The notes beneath the pieces were generated by a model. It searched no databases. It was not told where the DNA came from and saw nothing but the letters and a program-made list of their open reading frames with translations. From the NCBI GenBank assembly GCA_965153355.1, contig OZ231127.1, forward strand, positions 55,676,001 to 55,740,000: a stretch of 64,000 bases of DNA, written 5' to 3'. Of this stretch, positions 1 through 10,006 are shown one piece after another. Origin of the DNA: Flaccisagitta enflata. Lineage: Eukaryota > Chaetognatha > Sagittoidea > Aphragmophora. How positions within the stretch are numbered: the stretch's first letter is position 1; every line of letters begins with the position of its first letter. The position numbers and the translations under genes were made by a program.

Positions 1-93
1 GGCAGAGTCGGAGGCGGCAACGGTGGATTTCGCAGTTATAAAACCGGCCGCGGTTACAAGATTGAGATTTTCGGCTTGAAGACGAAAAGGTAG
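1..93 (+). CDS. Putative 3' end of a coding frame, truncated by the window edge
   Basis: Frame 1 is open from the first base for 30 codons and stops at TAG (91-93). The peptide begins Gly-rich (GRVGGGNGGFRSYKTGRG) and ends in a basic IFGLKTKR tail. It is more GC-rich than the AT-rich sequence that follows, and its codons look ordinary. I do not recognise the family; a Gly-rich or RNA-binding-like C-terminus is one guess. No splice acceptor can be seen because the window starts inside the frame, and no clear AATAAA follows closely. It could be a chance open frame, so confidence is low. Confidence 0.3.
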   Translation, partial: GRVGGGNGGFRSYKTGRGYKIEIFGLKTKR

Positions 94-271
94 AAAGACC
101 GCAACTGCACAGAGGGATCCAATCATGGCATTCATAAGCAGGGTGAAAAGTAATGTAGGTGAATGTAAACTATGAAAATATGTTACTTTTTAAACTATCA
201 TACCTTTATGCATTATGTTTGTGGACAAAACACTTGGTTATGTGAGGTGAGATTAAATCCCGGGTTGTTAG

Positions 272-425
272 TGGTTGCATGAGGTCGCTCGGGGTAGCTC
301 GGGGTTACATTGTTTGCACATACAACTATTCTATCTATAATAACTACAAACATCATGAGTTTCATGACAAACAAGAACATCGATCCTGAGGTAACCTCGA
401 GCAACCCTGAGCAACCCCAGCAACC
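272..425. repeat. Imperfect inverted repeat, GGGTTGCTCGG family
   Basis: The arms 272-308 and 391-425 are imperfect inverted copies built from GGTTGC, GCTCGGGG and GGGTTAC words, with an AT-rich loop. A related arrangement of GCTCTGGG / CCCTGAGCAA words is seen at 62215-62520, and a short GAGCAACCCC run at 35288-35312. This is probably a small dispersed fold-back repeat. The rest of 94-890 holds no gene I can support. Confidence 0.5.
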
Positions 426-890
426 GAGGGGCGCCGGGGGTATATATTTTTGTATGAGGATATAAATCACGGGTTTATTAGGTCGAAAAAAAAAAATTCC
501 ATTTTATGTTCAAAGAAAGAGTATTCTGAGCATAATCAATATGATATTACTAAGATTTTTTTCAGGTAACTAAATCAAAAGGCATTGATAAAGATTAATT
601 AAACGCCCGATAAGACATTGTTAACCCAATTTTTCCACCGATCTTAGCTCGTATGATCATGGGCCATTATATCTAGCAAGTTGGCCATGATTGTAGGGGA
701 ATTGATTCCATGAGCCCAAATTGTTGAAAAAAAAACGTTTCAGTCAAAGCAAAGTCAATCTCTACCCGCCGGAGTTCACGGGAAAGATACCTTGGCAAAA
801 TCCATATCAACATTGTAGTTCTTTCCTTGATAAGTTGCCGAAAGATTTAAGCCTGGCGAATTTGCTTTTTGATAGTTCCTTGTATATTTT

Positions 891-1100
891 TAGTAGCGTG
901 CTACGCGACTCTACACCCCGCTTTGTCGGTCCGTCCGTCGGTCCGTCCGTTCGTCCGTCCGTCACACTTTACTTTTTTTTTTGTTTTTTTTTTTTTTGCG
1001 GTCTTTGGCCTCACTGCTCCTGCCCAAATGATCAAACGACTTCAAATATGGCCCCTGCCCACCCGCAAGCGACTGGGGTAGCCGTGTATCCGGCCTTGTT
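891..1100 (+). repeat. Family A element (A1 type)
   Basis: It begins AGTAGCGTGCTACGCGACT, followed by CTACACCCCGCTTTGTCGG, a run of CCGT words, a T-rich spacer and CTGCTCCTGCCC. A second ACCCGCAAGCGACT follows, and it ends GTGTATCCGGCCTTGTT. The same order recurs near 29052, 29308, 33601, 39201 and 47233. It is non-coding; the translated CCGT runs (RPSVRPSV) are an artefact of the repeat. Confidence 0.8.
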
Positions 1101-1554
1101 TTGAAATAAAAACGAATTCCAAATCTTTTTGCGAAAGATTTTGGCTTCACTGTAAGCTATTTCAGAAACGGACTCTCTTATGAGATATGATAATATACTT
1201 TCATGAGGTAATACTGTTACAAAACAGTATTCTCGCAAAAATGAGTACCTATTTACATATTTCTGCGTGCTGCAAGATATTCCACATGCGCTCAATCAGC
1301 CAGAAATAAGCCCTATACGGATACACCATACTCTGTGTCGCGACCAAAGCATCGATGCTGGTGTGATTCAGCGGGCGCGAGGTAAAACGGCAATTCATCA
1401 TGGACACATTTTTAATCGAATTCATTTCTTTTTTCTGTCGTTTCACCTTTCGCTTCGCCCTTTTTCACTCTTTCCTCTGCAGACTCTTAATAGAATTCTT
1501 TTTTTGGCTCCTGGTACAGCTGAGAAAAAAAAGGTTGAGTAGCAAGGTAGGAGA

Positions 1555-2545
1555 AGGGTACAGGCTTAAAAAGCTTAAGCTTAGGGCCCCGCGCTTTAGG
1601 GGGGCCCCGCGCCTGTAGTACCATCTTCTATAGAAAAAAAAAAAGAGAGAAGAAAAGAAGGAAAAAAAAGACAAAAAAAAGATGAAGAAGAAAAACAAAA
1701 CAAAAAAAAACCAAAATTATTATTTAGTAAGAACTTTGTTCACTATGTGATCTGATGTAACTTGGTCATAATTTTTTTTTCAAGTTGACTGAAAGTTGTG
1801 TATTCTAAATTAGATCTTATGACGCACTGAAAATTACCATAGAATTAGCTACCCAAGCCAGATGAATCATGATTTTCATAAAATCAAATATAACAAAATT
1901 TTTTGCTTGGATGTTATCAATTAACATGTGAATAGATATATTTTGCATGTATTAATTACAATAAGTCAGTTCAAGTCTTGCATTGTGAATTATATGGTCG
2001 AAAAACTAGACAAAATGCAGTTAAAATGTCTTTTGTTATTGTACTATGATCTACACAGAATTCCAAATTTGCATAGAAAATCAAAATCTCAACAAATTAA
2101 GAACATAGCGCGATCCCTAACTCAGTCACTGAGCGCGCTATGTTCTTAGTTCATGGAACTTTTGATTTTTTATGCAAATTTGGAATTCTGTGTGAGCTGA
2201 AAAAAATCGATTGTTACTAATTTTTTCACCTTTTCATAACTTCATAGTCGAATTTCCTTCATTCCTATTTCCCATTCTACCATTTGGCTATAAAAGATGA
2301 TTCCTTTTATGTGATTAAACATAAATAGTTGGAAAAAAATTAAGCAGGCAGTTACCAAAATAGAATTGCCAATGCGATTGGTTATTTTGTCCTATGGGTA
2401 AACTCCTCTATCTCAAGTTTCAGTGCGTCTTATACAATTAATTTTGATATTGATTATTTAACTAAAATGGAAAAAAGGGTAGAGGAGGGGTTGGGGGCCC
2501 TGCTCCAAGTCAAGCTTAGGGACCCGCGCTTCGTTGTTCTGGCTT
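1555..2545. repeat. Family B element 1, GC-rich end modules
   Basis: The left end reads AAGCTTAGGGCCCCGCGCTT followed by a second GGGGCCCCGCG, then a purine-rich A/G tract (1630-1710). Near 2514-2532 the AAGCTTAGGGACCCGCGCTT module returns in the same orientation. The 0.8 kb between is AT-rich and contains a hairpin (2053-2193). It resembles the elements at 4010-4750 and 9806-10951. The exact ends are uncertain. Confidence 0.45.
2053..2193. repeat. Perfect-arm inverted repeat (hairpin)
   Basis: The outer arms 2053-2075 and 2171-2193 are a perfect 23-bp inverted repeat (ACACAGAATTCCAAATTTGC...). The inner arms 2099-2112 and 2134-2147 are a perfect 14-bp inverted repeat (AAGAACATAGCGCG). The centre, CTCAGTCACTGAG, is itself palindromic. 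This is a small fold-back element or hairpin-forming insertion inside family B element 1. Confidence 0.8.
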
Positions 2546-2731
2546 AGGGTACAGGGGTAAATACAAGTACACTAGGAGTAATACCATGCGATCGACCAAA
2601 CCAACACCGGCCTGCCGCAACTTAGCATCAATCCTTTGACATGACCATTTGGCAAAAGATAATTGAATTGGATTTTTGAATCGACGGACGGACAGATGAG
2701 TCTTTACAAGAGGGTGTGTTCCTTGGTAAGT

Positions 2732-2815
<84 letters not shown>

Positions 2816-2827
2816 TGACAGACAGAA
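2732..2827. repeat. (GA)n then (GACA)n microsatellite
   Basis: About 50 bp of GA dinucleotides run directly into about 45 bp of GACA tetranucleotides. Open frames across it are repeat artefacts. Confidence 0.95.
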
Positions 2828-3066
2828 AGTTATTTCAAAGTCACTCTGGCTTGCATGATCATATATCACGGAGCGCAATACTGCACTGTCGAGGAATAAC
2901 TGAATTTGAAAAATTTGCTACAAAAACGAATGGTCAGCTATGTTCCATGGAAACAAATTTTCTGTCAACAATACCTCAATCTTCAATCGATACAAAATTC
3001 CTCTTGACAAAGATTTTTTTATCATTTAGACACAAAGAAATCACTTCTCTACTCCAATGACCGGTA

Positions 3067-3149
3067 TCGTTTGTTGAATTTGTTGAATTCTGCAGCATTC
3101 ATTCTCAATTTGTTGAATTTTTTGAATTCTGCAGCATTCATTCTCAATC
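3067..3149 (+). repeat. Short tandem duplication
   Basis: A unit of about 40 bp containing TGAATTCTGCAGCATTCATT occurs twice in a row with minor differences. The surrounding 2830-3360 is otherwise AT-rich without recognisable features. Confidence 0.7.
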
Positions 3150-3360
3150 ATGTCTAGTCAGTCACATTTTTCCTCCTGAGTATCAATCCTATTGAAAGTT
3201 CATCGACGTTAGTAAACTCACATGAATCAAGCGAAAAGATTTTCGGCCTCCTTGATATAAGATTCAAAGCCAGAGTCGTTCTGCATTCAAACAGCCTTGA
3301 GTCAAGGATAATGATGAGTTATTGATGACCGTCCTTGGCCGTTGCCTTCGTTTCTTGCAG

Positions 3361-3466
3361 GTGCAGCCAACGTGATCCCGATGACGATGCAACCAGGAAA
3401 TCAAATCTACAAGACCTCGATTTCCCAACTGCTTCGCCTTACCCTTACCAAGGCGTCTTTACATCG
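3361..3466 (+). CDS. Candidate internal exon of an unrecognised gene
   Basis: A pyrimidine-rich stretch ending TTTCTTGCAG (to 3360) precedes 106 bp that end at a strong donor, GTATGT (3467-3472). The frame that ends in phase 0 is open throughout. It encodes a polar, acidic stretch (CSQRDPDDDATRKSN), then an aromatic/Pro segment (FPTASPYPYQGVFTS). Its phase-0 end matches the phase-0 start of the next candidate exon at 6873. A second frame is also open, so the reading is not proven. I do not recognise the family. The gap to the next exon (3.4 kb) would hold family B, D and A repeats in the intron, which is normal for this window. Confidence 0.42.
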
Positions 3467-4009
3467 GTATGTACATTCCGTATCACCAGAAGGTCTCACA
3501 GTCCCTCAAACCACACCCTGATGAAAAAAAAACCTAACGCCACTTAATCCTGATTACCCATCAACCTACACATAACTGCTTTTAAGGGTTGCTTGCACAC
3601 AATTCGTAATCAATGGGAAATACATTTACAAACAGACCATCGTCCAATTCTTTATCATTCCATCTCAAAATTGTGTGCTGAATGCCGGAAAACCGTCGCG
3701 AAAATTTTTTAGCTGTAATATTTTCGTCCATCGCCCTCTGCATCCAAGGTATTATTAAAGATGCAAATCAGTTTTGAGCATAAAGGGGTCACTTTGATGA
3801 TTAATGTCAGCTGAGACCCTAACAATCGATATTAATGTATACGATAATTAGATTTTGAACAATTTGGTTGTTTGATCTGACAATATCCAGTCCCTACTGT
3901 AGGGTATGCTGGAATGGGTCGTCAACTGCATCTTCTTTACTCTTGAATGTGCCTTGTCAGATTCTTTTGTTTTTTGCGTGACAGTGATATAGTTTCATGG
4001 ATCTGAGCT

Positions 4010-4750
4010 GGATCACCCATCAGGCTTATAAGGCTTGAGCCTTAGGCCCCGCGGTAGGGGGGGGGCCCCGCGGTACAGCCCCTACCCCTTGGGAAAAAAA
4101 AAGAATAAATGAGAAGATAAAAAAAGAAAAAGAAAAAAAAATAAGGAAGAAAGAAAGAAAGATGAAAAAAAAAAAGAAAAAGAAAAAAGAAAGATAGAAA
4201 AAAAGGAAAAAAAAGAAAAAAACAAAAAAAAAAACATTTTTTTCTTTCGCTTGTGTTGAAATTTTCCCTTTAAAAAAATCTTATTAAACATAAGATCTTT
4301 TTTTTTCATTTAGGTTCATCAGTTTAGAAAGATGAATGCCTTTCTAGTTTAGCTCCACTAGTTTTTAGCAGTTTTAGCAGGGTGGAAAAGGGGTGACAGC
4401 AAGTGGGCAGTAAAGGGGGGGGGGGTACAATTGTACAATCGTCTGTGATCTTTTTTTTAAAGACTTTTTAAGCATTTTTTTTTAAATAAGGGTTAGGGGT
4501 GGGTCTAGGGTTAGGGTTAGGGTTGGGGATAGTTTTAGGGTTAGGGTTAGGGACAGGGTTAGCTTTAGGGCTAAGGGTTGGCTGGGTTTTGTGTATTACG
4601 GCCCGAAGATATTTGAATTTATTTCGCTCTGGCAGAGGATTCGGAAAGAAAAACAAAATTGTGCAAAGAATCATTCATTTTTTTCCAAGGGGGCCCCGCG
4701 TTAGCTCTCAAGCCTTAGGCCCCGCAGAAGCTTAATCCAGCTTAGTCATG
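4010..4750. repeat. Family B element 2
   Basis: The left end has GCCTTAGGCCCCGCGG followed by GGGGGCCCCGCGG and a long A/G tract (4094-4240). The right end has GGGGGCCCCGCG, then GCCTTAGGCCCCGC. The modules are therefore in mirrored order but on the same strand. AGCTGGAT-like words lie outside both ends in inverted orientation. The interior contains a TTAGGG-like tract. Confidence 0.55.
4487..4592 (+). repeat. Interstitial telomere-like TTAGGG tract
   Basis: Degenerate GGGTTA / GGGTTAGGGTTAG units with GGGGTGGGTCTA variants form a tract of about 100 bp. TTAGGG is the usual animal telomere repeat; here it lies inside a family B element. A second such tract is at 30058-30160. Confidence 0.75.
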
Positions 4751-4845
4751 GATAGGTATCTGTTTTTATGTAGTATATGCCTGGATGAGCGCTTCAGATA
4801 ATCAGTATGCTCCAGCACCTCGTCCACCGCTTCTTACAGAATAAC

Positions 4846-5940
4846 AGGTCGCCCAAGGGCAATATGTGGTCAGCAATACCCGTTGCCCTGCTTTGCATGA
4901 TTGTAAATTGGGAAATGAGAGGAAGCCAGGCAGCGGCCCCGAAGGGGACGAATTCCTGTAGAACACAGGGGGACTTTGGTTCGTCCGTCCGTCCGTCCAT
5001 CCGTCCTTCCGTCCATCCGTCCTTCCGTCCATCCGTCCTTCCGTCCGTCCGTCCGTCCGTCCGTCCGTCCGTCCGTCCATCCGTCCGTCCGTCCGTCCGT
5101 CTGTCCGTCCGTCCGTCTGTCCATCCGTCCGTCCGTCCGCCCAACCATCCGTCCGTCCGTCCGTCTGTCCGTCCATCCGACCGTCCATCCGTCCGTCCGT
5201 CCAAGCCTCCGTCCATCCCTCCATCTGTCGGTCCCCCCCAGGCCCTCTCAGGCCTGAAATCTGCCCTCTCAGGCCTTAAATCTACCCTCTCAGGCCTGAA
5301 ATCTGCCCTCTCAGGCCTTGAATCTGTAAGGGCAGATCTACGACCTGAGAGGACAGGTCTCAGGCCTGAGAGGGCAGATTCAAGGCCTGAGAGGGCAGAT
5401 TTCAGACCTGAGAGGGCAGATTTCAGAGCTGAGTGGGCAGATTTTAGGCCTGAGAAGGTAGATTCAAGGCGTAATAAGGCAGATTCAAGGCGTAATAAGG
5501 CAGATTCAAGGCCTTAGAGGGCAGATTACAGGCCTGAGAGGGTCTAAGAGGGCAGATTCCAGACCTGAGAGGGCAGATTTTAGGCGTGAGAAGGCAGATT
5601 TTAGGCCTGAGAGGTGAGATTCAAGGCCTGAGAGAGCAGATTTCAGGCTCAAGGCTCTACCAGCCTCAAGGCTCAAATACCAGCCTCAAGGCTCAAATAC
5701 CACCCTCAAGGCTCAAATACCATCCTCAAGGCTCAAATACCAGCCTCGAGGCTCAAATACCACTCTCAAGGCTCAAATACTAGCCTCAAGGCTCAAACAC
5801 CAGCCTCAAGGCTTGAATAGCAGCCTTACGGCTCAAAACTAACCTTTCAGGTTCAGCTCTCATCCTTGAGGCTTTAGACTCACTAAGCGTAGGTCATCGA
5901 CCCCTTTGGGGCGGCTGCCCCTCTCACAGCCACACATCCA
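4846..5940. repeat. Family D element 1 with inverted minisatellite arrays
   Basis: The left boundary carries GTGGTCAGCAATACCCGTTGCCCTGC and then GGCAGCGGCCCCGAAGGGGACG. Next come about 250 bp of CCGT-rich sequence (4979-5225) and a 19-21 bp minisatellite. That minisatellite is first AGGCCTGAAATCTGCCCTCTC, then in the opposite orientation from about 5330 (GAGGGCAGATTTCAGGCCTG). An 18-bp CAAGGCTCAAATACCAGCCT array follows (5645-5830). The right end is GGTCATCGACCCCTTTGGGGCGGCTGCCC. All open frames here are repeat artefacts. Confidence 0.7.
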
Positions 5941-5964
5941 TCTTTACTCATATAGGGGCCATTT

Positions 5965-6022
5965 ATTACTACCCCTGCCCACCAGCACATGATTTGGATA
6001 GCCATGTATCCGGCTTGATTTG
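5965..6022 (+). repeat. Family A right-end fragment
   Basis: CCCCTGCCCACC, then a degraded ACATGATTTGGATAGCC and GTATCCGGCTTGATT. This matches only the right end of family A. It is followed at 6055-6125 by a family E-type palindromic core (GGGCCCTTGAGGGGCCCC). Confidence 0.6.
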
Positions 6023-6429
6023 TTGAATAAAAAAAAAAACAGAAAGGACTCATATTTTGCCATTTTGACCATATTGGGCCCTTGAGGGGCCCCTGAAGGA
6101 CCCCTCACGGGCCCTCATCCTGAATACTTCCATGATCCATCTTTGATTTCTAAATATCTTCCAAATGAGACCAATACCAAGTTTTTTTTCCAACCCGTTT
6201 AGAAACAATAAAGAAAATAAAGTAAACAATTATTTTCCTATTTCCATCATTGAGAAGGCTGTAAAGATCAGCAGACTAACAAAAATATTACAGCTAAAAA
6301 TATTTCGCGACGGTTTTCCGGCATTCAGCACACAATTATGGGTTGGAATGACCAAGAATTGGACGAGGGTCTGTTTGTATATGTACTTCCCAATAAATAC
6401 GAATCGTGTGCAAGTAGTGAATCGATTTA

Positions 6430-6725
6430 CTGGTCTCGCCCAACCTCAAATACTTTTCTTTTGCTTTTTTGTTTTTTTCCTTAATCTGTCTTTTTTCTTC
6501 CTATTCCTATTCTTTCTTCTGTATATCCTGTTTCTTCTCCTTAGATATTCTTTTTTTTTTTTTTTTTTGGTGCTTCTTGTTCTTTTTCTTGTTCTTTTTC
6601 TTTTTCTTTTTCTTTTTCTTTTTCTTTTTCTTTTTCTTTTTCTTTTCCTTTTTCTTTTTCTTCTTCTCCTCCTTCTGCTTCTCCTTTTTGCTCTTATTCT
6701 TCTTCCTTCCCTTTCTTTCTCTTTG
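6430..6725 (+). repeat. Pyrimidine-rich (CTTTTT)n tract
   Basis: T/C-rich sequence with a core of regular TTTTTC hexamers at about 6590-6660. Leu/Phe or Lys/Arg homopolymeric frames across it are artefacts. It lies within the proposed intron between 3466 and 6873. Confidence 0.9.
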
Positions 6726-6872
6726 ACATGTCCTTTACCTTTCTCCGCGATTCCGTTATCGTCTTCATCTTTCTTCTTCGTGCCATTTGTGCCTCGTGAG
6801 TGATGATTGATGAAGAAAAACAAGTCAATCGCAAAAACTAATTCATTCCAAAAAAGGTTTCATCATTTCCAG

Positions 6873-6941
6873 GCTGAGATGAAAGACACGACGAAGAAAC
6901 ACAAGATTCCGCCTATGGAGGAAATCTTGTGGAAGCCCAAG
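6873..6941 (+). CDS. Candidate 23-codon internal exon
   Basis: Acceptor TCATTTCCAG ends at 6872 and donor GTGCGT starts at 6942. The 69 bp between are open in phase 0-0 and encode a charged peptide (AEMKDTTKKHKIPPM, then EEILWKPK). Good splice signals on both sides, length divisible by three and coding-like base composition amid repeats support a real exon. It joins in phase with the candidates at 3361-3466 and 7105-7263. The family is not recognised. Confidence 0.5.
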
Positions 6942-7104
6942 GTGCGTCACATGTAAACACGCACGCACTTGCTTTTGTAGGTACGCGCGCGCGTGCGTTC
7001 CTGAGTCTGCGTGTGGGTGTGGACGTGCCCGCGTGTGCTGGTCGAGTGCTTGAGTGCGCACTCGCATGCACTGGAGAAAGAGCGAGAGAGTTGTGAGACT
7101 TTAG

Positions 7105-7263
7105 CCGGTTTTGACGGCTGTAAAACGTAGAATGGCGACAGTTTTAACATGCCTGCACCCGCACGGTGGAGGCGGCAACTGTGACTCGTGCAAAAGGCAA
7201 GACGATTGTAAAAAAAAGAAAGCCAACACGCCCTCAAAAGAGAAACGGCGCGTCATCACGTAA
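7105..7263 (+). CDS. Candidate terminal exon encoding a Cys/Lys-rich tail
   Basis: After an ACTTTAG acceptor (to 7104) the frame is open for 52 codons to TAA (7261-7263). It is in phase with the exon ending at 6941 across a 163-bp intron. The peptide starts PVLTAVKRRM and contains CLHPHGGGGNCDSCKRQDDC, four Cys and two His in a compact patch that could bind a metal. It ends with a basic KKKKANTPSKEKRRVIT tail. An internal ATG at 7132 would also give a stand-alone 43-residue protein. No family was recognised. The acceptor has a weak pyrimidine tract. Confidence 0.48.
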   Translation, partial: PVLTAVKRRMATVLTCLHPHGGGGNCDSCKRQDDCKKKKANTPSKEKRRVIT

Positions 7264-7435
7264 TTGGTAGTACGCAATGAACTTAGACAGGAGATCAAAA
7301 GTGAAAGGATCAGATTTTTAGTCGCTTTCGTCTGTTGGTAGGAAGGTAGGTCGGTAACGCGAAAGCAACGGACGTAGTGATTTCTGAGCCTAACTGCTTC
7401 AGCCAAGCCAAATTACAGCCCCGCCCTGCCACATA

Positions 7436-7510
7436 CTACCCCTGCCCACCAGAATTAATGCACCTACCCACCCGAAGCGACTTCGCATTGGCCGTGTATT
7501 CGGCCTTGTT
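7436..7510 (+). repeat. Family A right-end fragment
   Basis: CCCCTGCCCACC occurs twice, followed by GAAGCGACTTCG, GGCCGTGTATTCGGCCTTGTT. The left end is missing. It sits about 170 bp after the candidate terminal exon stop. Confidence 0.7.
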
Positions 7511-7686
7511 AATGAACGACTGCTGTGATGAGAACTGAGGAAGCGGCTACAATGTCGGCATTAATTTCCACTTACATATCTGCATTACAAGGATAGTTGT
7601 GAAGGATCCCGATTAAACACCAGCCAGTTAGAAATTTTGAAATTATTTTCGTACGGTTTAGTAGTAATGTTGTCCATTTCATAAAG

Positions 7687-8205
7687 AACAAGGCCAACAC
7701 CTGTTGGTCGCGTGCGGGACGTAAGTAACTGAATTGCAACGACTTTTAACTAAATGTCTTTGGATTACCTCAATCAACATGGTTGACAGTATTGACAGAC
7801 CCATCATAAATATGTAAATGACTAAAATGACTCAGATGACTTGAATGACTCAAACAACTTTTATGACTGAGATAAGTGAAATGACTTTAATGACTTAAAA
7901 TAACTTGAAACCACTTAGAATTACTAATTTTGAAGAGAAATGACTAAAATTGACTTGAATGAAATAAATCACTTCAGTAACTTTGAAGTTTGAATGACTT
8001 AGACTGATTAAGAATTAACTAGAAATTGACTTAAATGACTACAATGACTTCAGTGACTTGAAATGACTTTATATGACTTTAAATGACTAAGAATGACTTA
8101 GAATGACTAAAAATAACTTACGATGGCTTAAAATGACTAAAAGAAACAGAACAATGGACCAACGGACCGACAAAACGGGATGTATAGTCGCGTGCATGCG
8201 ACCAT
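7687..8205 (-). repeat. Family A element (A2 type) with AATGACTTA tandem interior
   Basis: Read on the minus strand it starts with the hairpin word GTCGCATGCACGCGAC and CATCCCGTTTTGTCGG. About 350 bp of degenerate 9-10 bp units follow (GTCATTTTAA type; AAATGACTTA on the plus strand). It ends CCCGCACGCGACC, CAGGTGTTGGCCTTGTT. Full length for the short A2 subtype. Confidence 0.75.
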
Positions 8206-8373
8206 AAGAGATTACTTAAAACGCTTAAAAGCTCAATGCTCAATTCCAAAATTAGTCGCTAGTTTGTAAATGACAAAAAGTGAGTTCGTCGCGTCAAGTA
8301 GACCAATATGTATGTCGGTAGGTAAGGAGATTTTTAGGGATGACGCCAAATCAGACAAAACTTCTAAGCAACA

Positions 8374-8977
8374 CCTGTTTCACAATTATTGATTCTGCTT
8401 CCATATGAGAAAAACAATAAAAGATACATAATTTGACTGATGAGATTTGAAGTGAGCCAGAATACTCAAAGCCAGAATACTCAAAGCCAGAATACTCAAA
8501 GCCAGAATACTCAAATCAAAAAGTTTTACAGACAGGATGTGAACAAAATATGTTTGCACTGCTCCCCTAAAAGAGCAAATCAGAATCAGAATCCAAAAAT
8601 TCTATGATTCTTACCAGAAATTTCTAACATAAGAAATATTTAAAAAATTGTTATTTTGTTTAACGGATTTTGATGAACAGAAATACTACATGAATCATGA
8701 TTGTTATCCATCTAAAAACTTGTGCATCTTGGACATGATCTTGATAGCATTCTCTTAATCGTCAAAGTTTTTTTTTCTTGGAAGAAAACATCAAGGATCG
8801 AGGAAGGAAACTCACAGGACTTTCCAGTTTGATAATTTTGATTTTTGCAGTCTTATAGGTACTATTCTTTGTATCATAAAATCATGTAAGATACCTATTG
8901 TACAAAAGCTTTTTCAAAAAAGAAATATTGACTTTTTACCTTTTGATCACATCCAGTATCAATAATTGTGAAACAGG
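8374..8977. repeat. Fold-back element with perfect 19-bp arms
   Basis: CCTGTTTCACAATTATTGA at 8374-8392 is repeated exactly in inverted orientation at 8959-8977. The interior is AT-rich and includes a 15-bp tandem repeat. ACACCT / AGGTGTT words extend the arms imperfectly. Probably a non-autonomous inverted-repeat element. Confidence 0.7.
8456..8515 (+). repeat. 15-bp tandem repeat, four copies
   Basis: GCCAGAATACTCAAA is repeated four times without change inside the fold-back element at 8374-8977. Confidence 0.95.
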
Positions 8978-9029
8978 TACTAGGTGTTACTGCTGCATTT
9001 ACTGTTAGTGCATCCGGCCTTGTTTAGTA

Positions 9030-9581
9030 GATCTCGTTTAGACTTGAGATGACGGGGGCAAGCATTGTGGAAAGACAAATGAAGCAAGGGAAACAATATT
9101 TGGATCATAGACTAATCAAAGGATACTTAATTCCCCATGATAGCTGGTTTCCATGGAAACACATATCCATGTATTCTCGCTAAAATATCAATATTTTGAG
9201 AGATTTTTTTAGGGAACATTGCTTAAAATCAAATTTGCTACAACTTTCCCACAGTATGTTCTGTAAGAATGTCGCTCGTTTGGCCATTGCTAGGGAGCGT
9301 ATTCAAGTGTGACAACCCCTAGCAACCACTATATATGCAACATTCTTACAGAACATGCTGTGGGAAAGTTGTAGCAAATTTTATTTTAAAAGATGCTCCC
9401 CAAAAGAATTTCTCAAAATATTGATATTTTAGCGAAAATACACAGAAATGCATTTCCATAGCAACCAGCTATCATGGGCAATAAAGCATCCCTGTATTAG
9501 TTTATGTTTCAAATATCACTCCCCTGGCTTATTTGATTTTCTACAAATCTTATCCCCATTATCTAAAGTCTAGACGAGATC
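9030..9581. repeat. Family C fold-back element
   Basis: Nearly the whole 550 bp is a pair of long inverted arms. The ends are ATCTCGTTTAGACTTGAGAT and its inverse ATCTAAAGTCTAGACGAGAT. Further in, CCATGATAGCTGG pairs with CCAGCTATCATGG, and CAACTTTCCCACAG.ATGTTCTGTAAGAATG pairs with its inverse. The loop contains TGCTAGGGAGCG. It directly follows a family A tail fragment (CATCCGGCCTTGTT, 9010-9024). A second copy is at 25650-26220. It could form a long hairpin. Confidence 0.85.
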
Positions 9582-9805
9582 CACTGTTGCTTTTTTTTCT
9601 TTTAAGCAGACGACTGGAATAGTTGTAGACGCCACTCACCACGCAGAAAAACCTTGCTGCGTCATGCGGCCGCCTCTCTTCTTGGTGACGCGTTTAAAAG
9701 GAATACCGACAGTCGTAAAGATGAAAGACGAATACAAGATGCAAATGCCTGTTTCACGTTACGAGATGCAAATACTGCTTCCGTGATCTCAGATTCATAT
9801 GTATG

Positions 9806-9975
9806 CCGGTCTGGCCTGGATCAACCAATAGGCTAAAAAGGCTTAGCCTTAGGCCTCGCGCTTCAGGGGGCCTCGCGCTTTGAGGGGAAAAGGGAAGAGA
9901 AAAAAAGAGAAGAAAGAAAAGAAGGGGAAAAACCACAAGAAGGAGAAGAAGAAAAAAAAAGAAAAAAAAGGAGAA

Positions 9976-10006
<31 letters not shown>

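Noticed and set aside
1249-1446. Minus-strand 65-codon frame containing YPYRAYFWLIERMWN
   Set aside because: It looks somewhat protein-like, but the plus strand is open over the same bases, the frame is short and no motif or neighbouring exon supports it.
4807-5517. 236-residue frame with RPSVRPSV and RPERADF repeats
   Set aside because: The peptide repeats follow the CCGT microsatellite and the family D minisatellite. No start context or splice signals, and long frames exist on the other strand as well.
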